From the NCBI GenBank assembly GCA_964017045.1, contig OZ024796.1:1112501-1176500 (forward strand): a stretch of 64,000 bases of DNA. The letters are read 5' to 3'. The first letter of the stretch is position 1, and every line of letters starts with the position of its first letter. This DNA is from Omphiscola glabra (lineage: Eukaryota > Mollusca > Gastropoda > Lymnaeidae). The notes beneath the pieces were generated by a model that was not told the DNA's origin, ran no database searches, and worked only from the letters and a program-made list of their open reading frames with translations. Positions 1 through 11,816 of this stretch are shown piece after piece. Made by a program: the position numbers and the translations under genes.

Positions 1-1060
1 TTTATAGACAACACATATATATGAATATGACACATAAGTTGATAATTAAATAAATGAAAATGACTACTGATAAATGACATTAATTAGTGTAGTATTCTTT
101 GTCTTTGTTTTTATCAACAATTTGTTACTAGTATTTGGAACAAAGAAGTGTCTACATATCCGGCATCAGACGAATAAATTCTTAAGATATTTGTCCGGCG
201 ACCACGTCACATGACCGCCGTAACAAAATTGTGAGAGATATTTGTCAGACTTGTCACGTGACTGCTAATAGTCGATCATAATCAGAAAAATGGCGGAGTT
301 GCATGTGTGCCCCGAGTTTACTTCATTTCAACAAAAGGGGGGGGGGAGGGGGGAAGAGCTATGGATACTAAAAGTAAAAGGAAGAAATAATGAGAGAAAG
401 GATAAAAATGATAGTGAGGTGAGGGTGATAAATAAATAAAGCGAGTAGGTCGATAGTTCAGAAAGAAATAGACCCTACATCTTAACTTAATATAGGACCA
501 ATATAGTGTGCTGCTGGGGTAGCCTACTTCTCATGCAATATTAATAGCCTAAAACTAAAAGATAACAGAATTTATTTTTTTTGATGAGAAGAGACAGAGT
601 GGGATACAAATATTTTTTAATAGACTTGTATTTTATATATTTAATATATTATTTAATATTTTATTTATTTAGAGCATTTGAAAATATTAACATACTCAGT
701 ATTTATTTATTTATTATCTAGGGATCGCCTGACTAATATGTAAATACATAATATTGGAATATCATATTCCTATTCCTCATACATACAGTACTACAGTAAC
801 AAGAAACATTAATGATTAATTTACAATGATACAAATACAATTACAATGCAACTATTTGCCGGCGACCTCTTGTCACATGACGTGTCTGCCGGAATACATT
901 ATAATGCATATTGTAATTATTCTTACACTTTGTGGAGTTTGCATCCTCAAGTTATTAAAGATAGCAGCAAGAGTTATTAAAATCAAAACATCATAACAAT
1001 ATTCAACCAGTTCTTTCTTTATTTATTGATTGCCCCGGTCATTGCATCTAAAGGAAAGAT
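1..1060. other. Upstream non-coding region with E-box palindrome
   Basis: No gene is recognised. The stretch is AT-rich. GTCACGTGAC at 253-262 is a perfect palindromic E-box, the class bound by USF/MiT-TFE bHLH-zip proteins. ATGGCGGAG near 290 is a YY1-like site. A related block, CCGGCGACC followed by GTCACATGAC, occurs near 193-216 and again near 859-881, so part of the region is an internal duplicate. A G-rich run lies at about 338-356. This may be the promoter of a gene lying off the left edge; the direction is not resolved. Confidence 0.4.
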
Positions 1061-1065
1061 AAATA

Positions 1066-1191
1066 ATAACTTCCGGTCACTGCGCATGCTCAGACAAACT
1101 TTAAAAAAAAAAAAAAAAATTTACTGACCTATTTTCAAAATACCCGCAAAGTCGACGACGCCATCTTTTGTTGTGATTTACATTTTCACTG
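1066..1191 (+). promoter_or_regulatory. Probable NF-YC core promoter and 5'UTR exon
   Basis: The sequence shows ACTTCCGGT (ETS-type) at 1069-1077, TGCGCATGCTCA (NRF1-type) at 1081-1092 and GCCATCTT (YY1-type) at 1160-1167. This trio is typical of TATA-less housekeeping promoters. A donor-like G|GTAAGA follows at 1191/1192, so I infer a short non-coding first exon ending at 1191. It would splice to the acceptor at 3487, 35 nt before the NF-YC start codon. The transcription start is not determined; it probably lies near the YY1 site. Confidence 0.55.
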
Positions 1192-1313
1192 GTAAGATTC
1201 ACATTTACAGCGTCGTTTTAATAAGATAATTCAATATATATTACTTATCAATTAATTTATGTTTAAACTCATCACCTTTAATAAAAGAAAACAAAATTAC
1301 ACCAAGAAGTTTG

Positions 1314-1465
1314 ATTGGCGAATTAGATTCTTTGTTTTCATTGGTGGAAATGGAGAAGAAACTGATGAGATGATTGGATTGGGTGTAACCTACACTATAC
1401 ACTATACATTCTGACTAACCAAATTAAATTATTGGTCCAATGAATATTTTTCCGAGAATCATTGG
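1314..1465. promoter_or_regulatory. Cluster of seven CCAAT/ATTGG boxes in NF-YC intron 1
   Basis: ATTGG begins at 1314, 1340, 1373, 1378, 1431 and 1461, and CCAAT begins at 1437. The CCAAT pentamer is the core site of the NF-Y trimer. The cluster sits just downstream of the inferred first exon of the gene for the NF-Y C subunit. The site at 1461 (TCATTGGTC) best fits the wider NF-Y consensus; others deviate in the flanks. Function is inferred. Confidence 0.5.
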
Positions 1466-2378
1466 TCAGACAAAGAAAAATCTCTGAACGTAGTTAATTT
1501 AGGCTAAACTATGTTTACTGTAAACTTTACAGTTACTTAACACATGCCCCGTTGGCAGAGTGGGCATGAGTCAAAGAAATTCCGATTCGACATTTTTTAG
1601 TCTCGTTTGACCGTCCTTTGTAGCGCTAGGCTTCCCGAAGATCTCTATCGCCATTCAATTACCATGATTTACAATATTCAATATTACAATAAGTACACGG
1701 CAAATAAAATAAATAACTAATTTAACTTTAACTAATTAGTATAAATAAAATATATTTAGTAAAATGCTACCAAGGTTAAAAATACACAAATTATGTCAAA
1801 TTGATGCCAATTCAATGATTGATCATTGACATCATTATTCATCATAATCATATATGTGCATCTGCATATAGGGCCATAGAGTCATAGATAGGTCTTTACT
1901 TTATAGCTTCATATCATGTCACACTATAGGATCATATTAGTAGTATATATAATTAATATAGTATAGGCTACCAAAAACTATTTATCAGGAATTAAAGTAT
2001 ATTGCCTATAATTAATACTAATATAATATGGCCAATTTAGGCTGCTACTTACACTTACTTACTACTAGGAATATTTAATTTATAATATTATATGTCACAT
2101 AATGTTTAATGATACTGTTAGGGCATATTTATGCCTGCTAGCTACTAATAATTAGTACTAATCAAGTCCTCTAGTCTAGACACTCCAATTTTATATGTTT
2201 ATGATAATTTGAACCTTAATAATTAATAATAAAGAATAGTTAAGATTAAGACTTAAGACACATAGTATAGGCCTACTGAACTGTGGTATACACACTCACT
2301 GGATACTGTGTGCATGTTTTTTTTTTAAAGCAGCCTATAAATTGAGCTAATTTTTGGATGTACACAATTTCCTTTGGG
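1466..2378. other. NF-YC intron 1, AT-rich filler
   Basis: No coding exon, RNA gene or clear repeat array is visible here. The sequence is AT-rich with scattered TAATA runs. Confidence 0.4.
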
Positions 2379-2515
2379 GCCATCCATAAAATGAGGTCAC
2401 ACAAATTTTGTTGATTTTTTTTTACCCTCCCCCATAATCAAAAATAGTTAGACCCCCCTCAAATATAATGTCACAAACCTCAACCCCCCCATCCCCCTCA
2501 TTAAAAAATCCCTCT
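2379..2515. repeat. Dispersed repeat with GTCAC ends and C-runs, copy 1
   Basis: A segment with GGTCACAC, several C homopolymers and ATGTCACAAACC resembles segments at about 36632-36800, 38219-38330 and 58512-58640, the last in opposite orientation. Together they look like one old interspersed family, possibly a MITE. The ends are not well defined. Confidence 0.4.
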
Positions 2516-2611
2516 TACCGCTATAGACTATAGCCTACTGTCAATTTAAAAAAATTCACCTCCAGTGGATATCGAATAACTGCACCTGAATCAGAAACAT
2601 TTCCCTTATAA

Positions 2612-2947
2612 CAGTGGCTCTTAACCTGATAAGATGCAGAAGACCCAGACCATTTTATTTGCTGCCAAAAATAAGTTTTTATGCATTTTAATTAACTGCA
2701 GTAAATGTTTTTGTGTTGAATTTTTTCTTGCGCAGCACTAGTATAATATTAGTAATGTTTATATTGTTTCTAGAAAGTTAATTAGAAAGAATTAAAGAAA
2801 TAATATGAAAATAACTTAATTATTTAATTATTATCATTTAAAAAATTTATTATAATATCATTTATGCCGGGGGGGGGGGGGGAAGTTGCTGAAAATGTTT
2901 TGAAATTGAGAGGGGATGCAGCGCTGCGAAATAGTTAAGAATCACTG
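2612..2947. mobile_element. hAT-type MITE
   Basis: The termini CAGTGGCTCTTAAC and GTTAAGAATCACTG form imperfect inverted repeats of the CAGTGGTTCTCAA type common in hAT non-autonomous elements. The flanking octamers CCTTATAA and CCCTAGAA match at 6 of 8 positions, a decayed target duplication. A G-run at about 2869-2881 lies inside. No transposase is encoded. It lies in NF-YC intron 1. Confidence 0.6.
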
Positions 2948-3522
2948 CCCTAGAATATTTACTAAGATCACTCCGATCCACCAATTTTAGTCCCATCCCA
3001 CTTCTTGTGGTAGCTCTAATTCTTTCATTCGCGTTTCCACATTTAGACATAATGTCATAACTGTCAATGTCACTATACCCCAATTCTCCTCCTCCCTGGC
3101 ATCCTGTAACTTGATCAGAGACCATTTTTTGGACCCCTATGTATTTTTTTCTCTTGCTATATCACTTTAGCAACTTTATGGAGTATTTGGCGTTTCAAAA
3201 CTTAAATCTTAACTTGTGGGAGGGTTGGAAAGTTTGAAAATGCCCAACGAAAATCTTTATACCTTTGCAAGGGGCTGGTGGCGTGTCTCCCCTACTACCA
3301 CCTTCTTAGCGCCAGGCATAGGGGTGCCAAAATCATAAATTATTAAAATGTATAAATATATATATAATGTCTATATCATGTATTGGGAAGGGGGATTGTA
3401 TATGGAAACTTAAGTTTTTAATTTTAAAAAAATTTCTGTAATAATATAGTAAATTAACACAGCATATTCCAATCTTTTCTTTCTCAGACAATACAACTTG
3501 GCCTTCCAATTAAACCCCCAGA

Positions 3523-6500
3523 ATGTCAAACGACCAAAGCTTTGGTTCTCAGGGTGTAATATCAGATCAAGCTCAACTGATGTTAGCCAACTTTTGGCCA
3601 GGAGTGATTGAAAATATAAAAAATCTCAGTGCTGTATGTTATATGTGTACCCATAGATGATTAGTTTTTCATTATTTGCTATAGTTTTGGTCCCTAGAAA
3701 ATGAAATACATTAAATTAATTTGAAAAATATTTTACTTTTGAAGTGGGTATAGGTACATGGGTACCAGTATTGAGAGGTTGGTAAAAATAAACTACCACA
3801 AATGACATCCCAAAAGCATTGAGTTTAATGTGTCCCGGGTCCAAAAGGGGGTGCTGTGTGTCCGTGTACATTTTGACTAATGCTATTCGGATGTCATTTG
3901 TAGTAGTTTATTTTAGTTAAAATGAAAAATTAAGTTTACAAACGTATAGTACATTCAATTATCTTTCATTTGATACCTCATTTGGTCTTACAAACCCAAC
4001 CATAATATTTTAAATAGTTTTTTAATCCCAACCTCTCAATTCTGGTACCCGTGTACCTATAAGTGCAGCCTTTTACTTTATACAATACATTATGTAACAA
4101 AAGAGAAACCTAGTTTTAAATGGCTAAGGGTGTTGAACATTCAATTATTAAATTAAATAATACGTTTATACTTCACCAGAATGACTACAAAACTCAAGAG
4201 CTTCCTTTGGCCAGAATAAAAAAAATAATGAAACTTGATGAAGATGTCAAGGTAACTACATTTTTTTTGGCTACCTATTAAAAAGCATACCTATTTAAAC
4301 AATTTATAGAAAAGAAATAACAGTGATAAATCAAGATTATTTTTTCACACATACGTTGCATTTATCATTTGATAGGTTGTGTTATTCAGAGTGATTTTTT
4401 TTCAAAATCAAAGTAAATTATTTGACAACACTTTCAGATGATAAGTGCTGAGGCTCCTGTTTTGTTTGCCAAAGCTGCAGAAATATTTGTAAGTGAGCTT
4501 TCTTTACGGGCATGGATTCATACAGAAGATAATAAGCGTAGAACTTTACAGGTAAGATGTTCACTTTGATCCTTTTGGTTTTGTATTAATCTTGCTTATA
4601 ATTTCAGTCTGAATGGAAAAGATATGGTCAAACAGGCCAGATACTTCCATGGCCTGTAGCAACATTGATGATAATGATAAATAATTCTATTGAAATATTT
4701 TAAAATTGAAAGAATAATAATTTATTTTAAAAAAAAAAAAGAGTAATTGTTTTTGCTTTTTTAAATTACATTTTATTATGTTTTATTCAACAGCGTAATG
4801 ACATAGCAATGGCTATCTCAAAATTTGATCAGTTTGATTTTTTGATTGATATTGTGCCAAGGGAGGAATTGAAGCCAAGTAAGCGCCAAGTAAGAAGTCT
4901 TTACTTGTTACCTTTTAAATACAATAACTTTTCCTTGGTTTGAAATCCAATCTTTACTCACAGTTTACCTATAATTTGAATGATTGACTAATTAAATACT
5001 AAAGAAACCTGTAGCTTGAGAAAAATTAATCAGATACAAGAAAAATTAATAAAACATTACAATACAGAAATGTTTTTCTGGTATGTTTCTTGCTCAAAAT
5101 CAACAATTTCCTTTTTCCTTTAAAAAGTGGAACTAATCTAAGCTGTGGTAATATTAAATATCTCACTGAGTTGGGATAGAAAAATAGCACTAGCAACATC
5201 TTATTTTGATGCTTGTTAATCTCATACTTTTTCCTGTAATTACAAAAGACTAATTTAAATTTTAATGAAAATTTATTTAAGGCAGGATTAAGGCACCTAA
5301 AAGGGTGCAAGGAAAAATAATTTTGAAAACAAAGGAGTCATTGAATTTTAATTAATGTTAAGTTATAACTATTTATATATGTTTTAATTTCTTCATTAAA
5401 ATTTTATGTTTAGTTTTTCCAAGTTCTTTGGTTCTCTTTGTATTTCAGAAATGAAAAAAATTGAAGACCTTTTCACTAAAAATATTTAAATGCATTGTAA
5501 ATTTTGTAGGGGTGTGAGACTCATTCAAACAATTTGAAGTTTTAGAATATAGAAAAACAGTTCGTAGGAGTTTTAAAATATAGAAAAACAGTACGTAGGA
5601 GTTTTAGAATATAGAAAAATAATTTGTAGGAGTTGTAGAATATAGAAAAACAATTTGTAGGAGTTATAGAATATAGAAAAACAATTTGCAGGAGTTTTAG
5701 AATATAGAAAAGATTGTGAAACCATAGGTTAAGGTTTCTATGAATTAAGTGTGATTCCTCAATGTAATGATTATTTTTTTATTTAAATAACTAGAATTTA
5801 AATTAGCTGACTGGTCCTTCCTGAACAAATTGCAATAAATGTTATATCTTTTTAATATTGCTGAGAACTTATGGATTTACAAATGATTCTCACCAACATG
5901 TTGTTTCTCACAATCACAAAAAAAGGATGAACTAGGCAGAGGGGGAGGTTCACTTCCAGAGCAAATTCAGTACTACTTGCAGTTAGCACAACAGCAGTCT
6001 CAGCAAGCACAACAAACTCAAGTACAGCAGCAAACACAGCAACAGACTCAGGTATATATTCTCAGATATACTATGAATAAGGATTTGCTAGATTTATTAT
6101 CTACTGTCACCTAGTTAGAAGAAAATCAAAGTTCTCCAGACCAAGTCTGCCATTTACTACTGGGTTTAGATTTTCCCAGGTTATTGCTTGGGATAATAAT
6201 AATGGCATTATACCATTATAAAGGAGCTAATTTCCCAATGATAACTTATAAAATGGACCTGATATACCATTATATAGGAGCTAATTTCCCGATAACTTGT
6301 ATAATGGACCTGATATACCACAATATATGAGCTGATTTCCCAATGATATTTTTGACATTGAGTGTATTTGTGCTCATAATTGTTACAATATCTTATATAT
6401 TAGGTGCAGGTCACCCAGGCAGCATCAGCATTACAACAAATTCAGCACACCCCAGTACAGCAAGCAACAGTTGCAGCAAATGCCCAAAATACAGCTGTTC

Positions 6501-9500
6501 AATTGCCAAGTAAATGAAATATTCTTAAAATTAAGCCCTAATATCTCAGTTTTGGTTTATAAATTTCTAATAGGAATATAGAGATTTTAAGTTCAGACAA
6601 ACAAAATAAATTCCTGAGAAAATCTTGAAGTCAGATTGTTATTTAACTGTGATCCTATATGAACAGTTTCTGTACACAGTTATAAATATAGTAATATTAA
6701 CAAGACCCCTCTTCTCTTATAAGTTAAAGAAACTATTGTGCTTTCTTTTGATTCAAACAAACAGAACAAAACATGAGTTTAGACTTAGATAGGACATAAC
6801 ATGAGTTTAGACTTAGATATAACATAACATGAGTTTAGACTTCTAACATAACATGAGTTTAGACTTCTAACATAACATGAGTTTAGACTTAGATAGAACA
6901 AAACACGAGTTTAGACTTAGATAGAACATAACATGAGTTTAGACTTAGATAGAACATAACATGACTTTAGACTTAGATAGAACATAACATGACTTTAGAC
7001 TTAGAAGATAGGAAAAAACTCACAAAAGCAAAATGGATATGTTAAAACATATCTTTTGTCTAACTCATTGGAAGGAAGATGATTTTTTTGCTGTATGCTA
7101 TATTTGCTGCAATGCTATATTATTCTGTTAGTATATCATCATGGGATTAGCTGCTAGAATAATGATGCCAGCCCAAAGTAACCAATAAAGCCATGCCAGT
7201 TTCAGATTAAAATATAACACAGTAAAACTACAGCATTGTGTGGACAGTTTGAACTTAACTGGCCTCACAATCCTGAAACGCTTTTATGAATCTGATAAAA
7301 GAAGTTAATAGATTATTCTCATTTTGTAGGTGGTCAGATAATTCAGCAACAATTCCAGTTACAGGTAGGTCAGAACATTCTAAAACAATTAGATCAATTG
7401 TAAAAAATCTACTTAGCCTTTTTAATTTTCCACTCATATTCCTTAATAAGTGACATCCAAAATATTTTTTTTATATTATAAATATAAACACTCCTTGAAT
7501 TACTTTTTTAAAAAAATCATTTGAAGATGATGTTTGCCTATATAAGAATATGATGTTAGCCTATATAAGAATATGATGTTTGCCTATATAAGAATATGAT
7601 GTTAGCCTATATAAGAATATGATGTTTGCCTATATAAGAATATGATGTTAGCCTATATAAGAATATGATGTTAGCCTATATAAGAATATGATGTTAGCCT
7701 ATATAAGAATATGATGTTAGCCTATATAAGAATATGATGTTAGCCTATATAAGAATATGATGTTTGCCTATATAAGAATATGATGTTTGCCTATATAATT
7801 TTCTGCCTAAAATCATAGCACACTATAAAACACATTTTGTGCTAAATCTTCCTCATAGAGCAAAATACTATAACTACTTTTATAATTCAGAGCATTATTT
7901 TCTTTGTTAGATATTTAAATTATACAGTTATAACTATAACCCAATTATCGTTCTGGCAGTCTCCTCAGCAACAAGTCATTCAACTTCCACAAGTTCAGCA
8001 GGTTGTCTCACCCATCCAGAGCACAGTTTTACATCAGCTACAGCAACAGCAACACCCACAGCAACTTCAGTCTCAAGCTCAGGCTCAACAGCAGCAACCC
8101 ACAACACAGGTGTATCAGCAAGTCATAACAGCTAATGGGCAAGTTGAAAGTATTCCGGTATGTTTACATTTGGTCCAAAAAGTACTGTATCATGTAAATT
8201 TAAACCCCTCATTGAATTTCATTTCATGGCCATCTATTAGATTCTATTTAGAATGGTACTCTAAAGTGGTTTCACCACAGAGAAATTAAGGTGTCATTTG
8301 CACAGCTATGTAATCACTGCACTAAATTGTTTAAATGCACTTAAAGATCAAATATTCACACCTATTTTGAAAAGAAATTCATAATGAAACAAGGAACTGT
8401 CAATGTTGGTCACATTTTTAAATTGAAAAAAGCAAAATAAATTATCTTATTATTTACAAAACAAAAATAAAGTTGGAAATTGAAATAAGGAGTTGCAAAC
8501 ACCCAATGCCATTAATGGTTTATGGTCTTTTCCAAGCTACATTGAAGCAGTACCTAATATATTTCTATGATTCTTGAAATCGATGTTCATTGGAGTATAG
8601 TTGAAAAATTGAAAGCAGTTAAATAGTCTGTTTTCCTATATTAATTATATGTCCCCTCCAACATCAATTATATGTCTCCTACCACATCAATTATATGTTC
8701 CCTCCTACATTATTGATATGACCCCTCCCACTTCATTGATATGACCCCTCGCACATCAATGATATGGCCCCTCCCACATCAATTATATGGCCCCTCCCAC
8801 CAAAGTGATATGGATTAGTATGGCCTGCTATATAATATGGCCCCTTCCACAAAAGGGGTATGGATTAGTATGGCCTGCTATATGATATGGCCCCTCTCAC
8901 TAAAGTGGTATGGATTAGTATGACCTGCTATATGATATGGCCCCTCCCACCAAAGTGGTATGGATTAATATGGCCTGCTATATGAGTATTGTTAAAAAAA
9001 ATCAATTAGCAACCTCAATATAATAAATAATATTACCATCCTTAATATAATGAACTAAACAGTGTTGATAGTAGGTATGGTTTAGAGATCACCCCTAGCT
9101 TAATAGCCCACTATTTAATTGAATGTATATACATAAATGAAAAATTTTAACTTTCACAGATTCAATTGACCCCACAACAATTACAGAGTATACAGTTACA
9201 ACTGCACAACAAAATTGCTGGTCAACAAATAGTTGTGCAAACTCAGCAAGATCCTAATGTGCACTTTTCACAAGCTCAGGTATTTTTAAATTTAGAAAAA
9301 ATAAAATAAAATTGTATTATTCAATGTTTGTGAAATTCCTCCAAGGATGAGTTTCTAATGTATCAAACCTTGCGCAGTATGTAATATGTTTACAAGCGGA
9401 CAGTTTGAAAAGGCTCAATTTTTGTCAAAGGTAACAACTCTCAACTTGCAAGCCACACTTGATAATGACAAGCAGAACAACACTAGGTGAAATGCTGTAT

Positions 9501-11150
9501 GAAGATAACAATTCTTTATTTATACACTCCTGCAGGTTGACAATGTAACCTGTCAATTCCAAATAGGGGACAGCTGCAACAGTCTTGACAATTCAACACT
9601 ACACAACTCCTTGACACACTGATTTACAATAACTACAAACCAGATTCAACAGAACTAACTTGCGTCCCGTTTTCACACAGTATTTATTCACCCCATTGTT
9701 ACTAAACTTTCATAACTCAACCAATGAGATAACAAGACTACCAACATACCTCAAAGTTCATGATGTTCAAAGATCATGATGTTCAAAGATCATGATGTTC
9801 AAAGATCATGATGTTCAAAGATCATGATGTTCAAAGATCATGATGTTCAATACACAAACCAAAACATGTTCATAAACCACTTCATGATACTGGTACTTAG
9901 CAAAATATTTTGTCCAAATTTATGTAATAACCTTGATTTTTGTCCCCCTTATTAACACCACACACCCACACTCTGTTAATTTGGATACTAATTGATACTC
10001 TCCCCACCCTGTATAACATCTTCTTGGAGCGAATTATGTCAGATGCACTGGAAGCACATGTAGGGACAAGTCAGCATTGGTGGCAGAACAATCACCAACC
10101 TACGTTTTGCAGATGACGTAGACGGACTGGCTGGAAGCGAGGAAGAGCTAGCCAACCTTGTAAAGCGTCTCGACAAGACTTTATCGTCCTTTGGCATGCA
10201 AATCAGTGCAGAAAAAACGCAATTGATGACGAACAACACCACCGGCATCTCCACAGAAATCAAGGTCGGGGAGGAAAGATTAGAGACGGTAGGCAGTTTC
10301 AAGTACCTATGAGCAATAGTCTTGGAAGAAGGCTCCAAGTCCGAATTGATGTCCAGGATTGCCCAGACCACAACAGCACTAAAGAGGCTTAAGAAAATAT
10401 GGAATGACAAAAATATAGCCCCCAGCACCAAAATCGGGCTGATGCGCTCATTAGTCCTTTCCATTTTCTTGTATGCCTGTGAGTACTGGACATTAACAGC
10501 AGAACTTGAAAGAAAAATAAAGGCGATGAAGATGAGATGTTTCAGAGGAATTCTTGGCATCTGCTATAGAGACCATATCACCAATGAACAAGTGAAAGAA
10601 AAAATTCGTCAAGCAATTGGGCAATATGATGACCTATCGGGAACTGTAAAGAAGCGCAAACTGGAATGGCCACGTGACAAGAAAACAAGGGCTCGCCAAA
10701 GAAATCATGCAGGACACAACGAGAGGAGGGAGAAGAAGAGGAAGACAGAGATAAAGATGGGAAGATAACCTCAAAGAATGAACGGGACTAAAGCTAGGCG
10801 ATGCCGTGCGAAGTGCAGAAAACAGAGTGGAATGGAGGAGAATAGTTTTCATGTCATCTGTGGCGCCAAACGGTCCAAGGACTAAGGGACATGTAGAAAA
10901 ATGTAGTAGATAATAATTATTATTTGGAGACTGTGAATCAAATGTTCAAAATTCTTCTAAAGCTGTTTCTCAACACAGTGAACCTTTCTTTCATACATAA
11001 CATCAAATTACTAATTACTTTTGTCATTACTTCAACCAATTACAACCCATTCAACTTTATTTCTATCAGATGTACCAACTCCAACAAGCAGGACAACAGC
11101 AAATCTTTATCCAGTCAGATGACCACACAGATGGGGGAACAGATTCTTAG
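3523..11150 (+). CDS. NFYC: Nuclear transcription factor Y subunit gamma (NF-YC)
   Basis: NF-YC pairs through its histone fold with NF-YB; the dimer recruits NF-YA to bind CCAAT boxes. Coding exons: 3523-3633, 4180-4251, 4438-4551, 4794-4889, 5926-6051, 6404-6509, 7330-7364, 7960-8157, 9160-9279 and 11070-11150. They total 1059 nt (352 residues), phases join cleanly and introns are GT..AG. Exons 2-4 (residues about 38-131) carry the histone-fold core, with landmarks [29 protein letters not shown] and [16 protein letters not shown], very close to animal NF-YC. The rest is a Gln-rich activation region ([12 protein letters not shown], then a short final exon). The start gives the usual N-terminus before FWPGVIENI; an upstream acceptor at 3487 leaves 35 nt of 5'UTR. 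The exon at 5926 has an A-rich acceptor and is the least certain boundary. Length is in the family range. Confidence 0.95.
3744..4063. mobile_element. MITE with long inverted ends, copy 1
   Basis: TATAGGTACATGGGTACCAG near the left end is mirrored by CTGGTACCCGTGTACCTATA at the right. The interior shares GTCATTTGTAGTAGTTTATTT and later AT-rich sequence with a second copy at about 56442-56668. The element is non-coding and lies in NF-YC intron 2. The transposon superfamily is not determined. Confidence 0.6.
5531..5711. repeat. 31-bp tandem repeat, about 6 copies
   Basis: Repeats of AGGAGTTTTAGAATATAG joined to AAAAACAATTTGT, slightly diverged, in the NF-YC intron before the Gln-rich exons. 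Confidence 0.85.
6209..6350. repeat. About 53-bp tandem repeat, nearly 3 copies
   Basis: The units share ATACCATTATA, GAGCTAATTTCCC and TGGACCTGAT. It is an intronic minisatellite in NF-YC. Confidence 0.75.
6762..7008. repeat. About 24-28-bp tandem repeat, roughly 9 copies
   Basis: The core is ACATGAGTTTAGACTTAGAT with length variants lacking AGATAGA. It is an intronic minisatellite in NF-YC. Confidence 0.85.
7523..7798. repeat. 23-bp tandem repeat, about 12 copies
   Basis: The unit core is GCCTATATAAGAATATGATG with a T/A variant in GTT(T/A)GCC. Each unit contains a TATATAAG string. It lies in the NF-YC intron between exons ending at 7364 and starting at 7960. Confidence 0.9.
8648..8985. 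repeat. Compound minisatellite, about 26-bp then about 60-bp units
   Basis: The first part repeats ATATGGCCCCTCCCACATCA. The second part adds AAAGTGGTATGGATTAGTAT and GGCCTGCTATAT, so the longer unit appears to have grown from the shorter one. NF-YC intron. Confidence 0.75.
9752..9850. repeat. 16-bp tandem repeat, about 6 copies
   Basis: The unit is GTTCAAAGATCATGAT. It lies shortly upstream of the LINE fragment in the last NF-YC intron. Confidence 0.9.
10010..10905 (+). mobile_element. LINE (non-LTR retrotransposon) reverse-transcriptase fragment
   Basis: The translated + strand gives the 3' half of a LINE ORF2. [13 protein letters not shown] contains the catalytic ADD block. Then come [45 protein letters not shown] and a basic tail with RWEDNLKE. 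There is an in-frame stop at about 10310, frameshifts near 10070 and 10680, and stops in the tail, so it is dead. No endonuclease part is attached here; a fragment of a similar element's endonuclease is at 40150-40562. It sits within the last NF-YC intron in the same orientation. A 173-residue open frame on the opposite strand is only its shadow. Confidence 0.85.
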
Positions 11151-11665
11151 ATATAAAGTGCTTTAAATTTCAAGGAGTAATTAATTAAAAGTTAAACTTT
11201 AAGATAAAAATGATATTGTTTTAAAAGAGATATATAATTGGGGTCAAGAGAAGCTTATATTTCTTTGGAATCTCTATCTTTACTTGATGTTTTAAGTTTT
11301 ATCCTTCCATATTCTTGGATGTTTGGTCTTAGTCTTATGTTAATACATCTGTGTTCAGCTACATTATTGAATGATGTAGGAGTGATTTCAACTCAAGTAT
11401 TGTTTAAGAAATTAATTGACCAAATAGCATAGTCATTCTCAAAGTAGCAGTGGTTCTCAAAGTCAGCATAGTGGTTCTCAATGTCAGCTGGATAAAAATG
11501 GAGGTGATTAAATGTACAGAAGGTGGGAGGAGGGCTCACTGTGTCGTTTGTGCAGGCCACTGATAAAAATTTATAAAATGTTACATACATTTTTTACTTA
11601 CTAGGAACTACCAGAATAAATTTGCCATTAAAAAGTAAATGATGTTTGTCAGTGCCAGTGGTATT
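11151..11665 (+). other. Probable NF-YC 3'UTR and downstream sequence
   Basis: This follows the NF-YC stop codon. AATAAA at about 11616 could be the poly(A) signal. Short open frames here are not supported as genes. Confidence 0.4.
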
Positions 11666-11680
11666 TCTATTGTGGGCTTA

Positions 11681-11816
11681 GGTGATGTAGTGTCATGGGT
11701 AATTGCTGATCTTAGGTGATGTAGTGTCATGGGTAATTGCTGATCTTAGGTGATGTAGTGTCATGGGTAATTGCTGATCTTAGGTGATGTAGTGTCATGG
11801 GTAATTGCTGATCTTA
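11681..11816. repeat. 34-bp tandem repeat, 4 copies
   Basis: Four near-identical units containing GGTGATGTAGTGTCATGGGT and AATTGCTGATCTTA. Confidence 0.95.

Noticed and set aside
10039..10560. 173-residue open frame on the - strand
   Set aside because: It is the antisense shadow of the LINE reverse-transcriptase fragment on the + strand.
11238..11432. Short hydrophobic open frame after NF-YC
   Set aside because: AT-rich sequence without recognised domain or splice context; probably 3'UTR.
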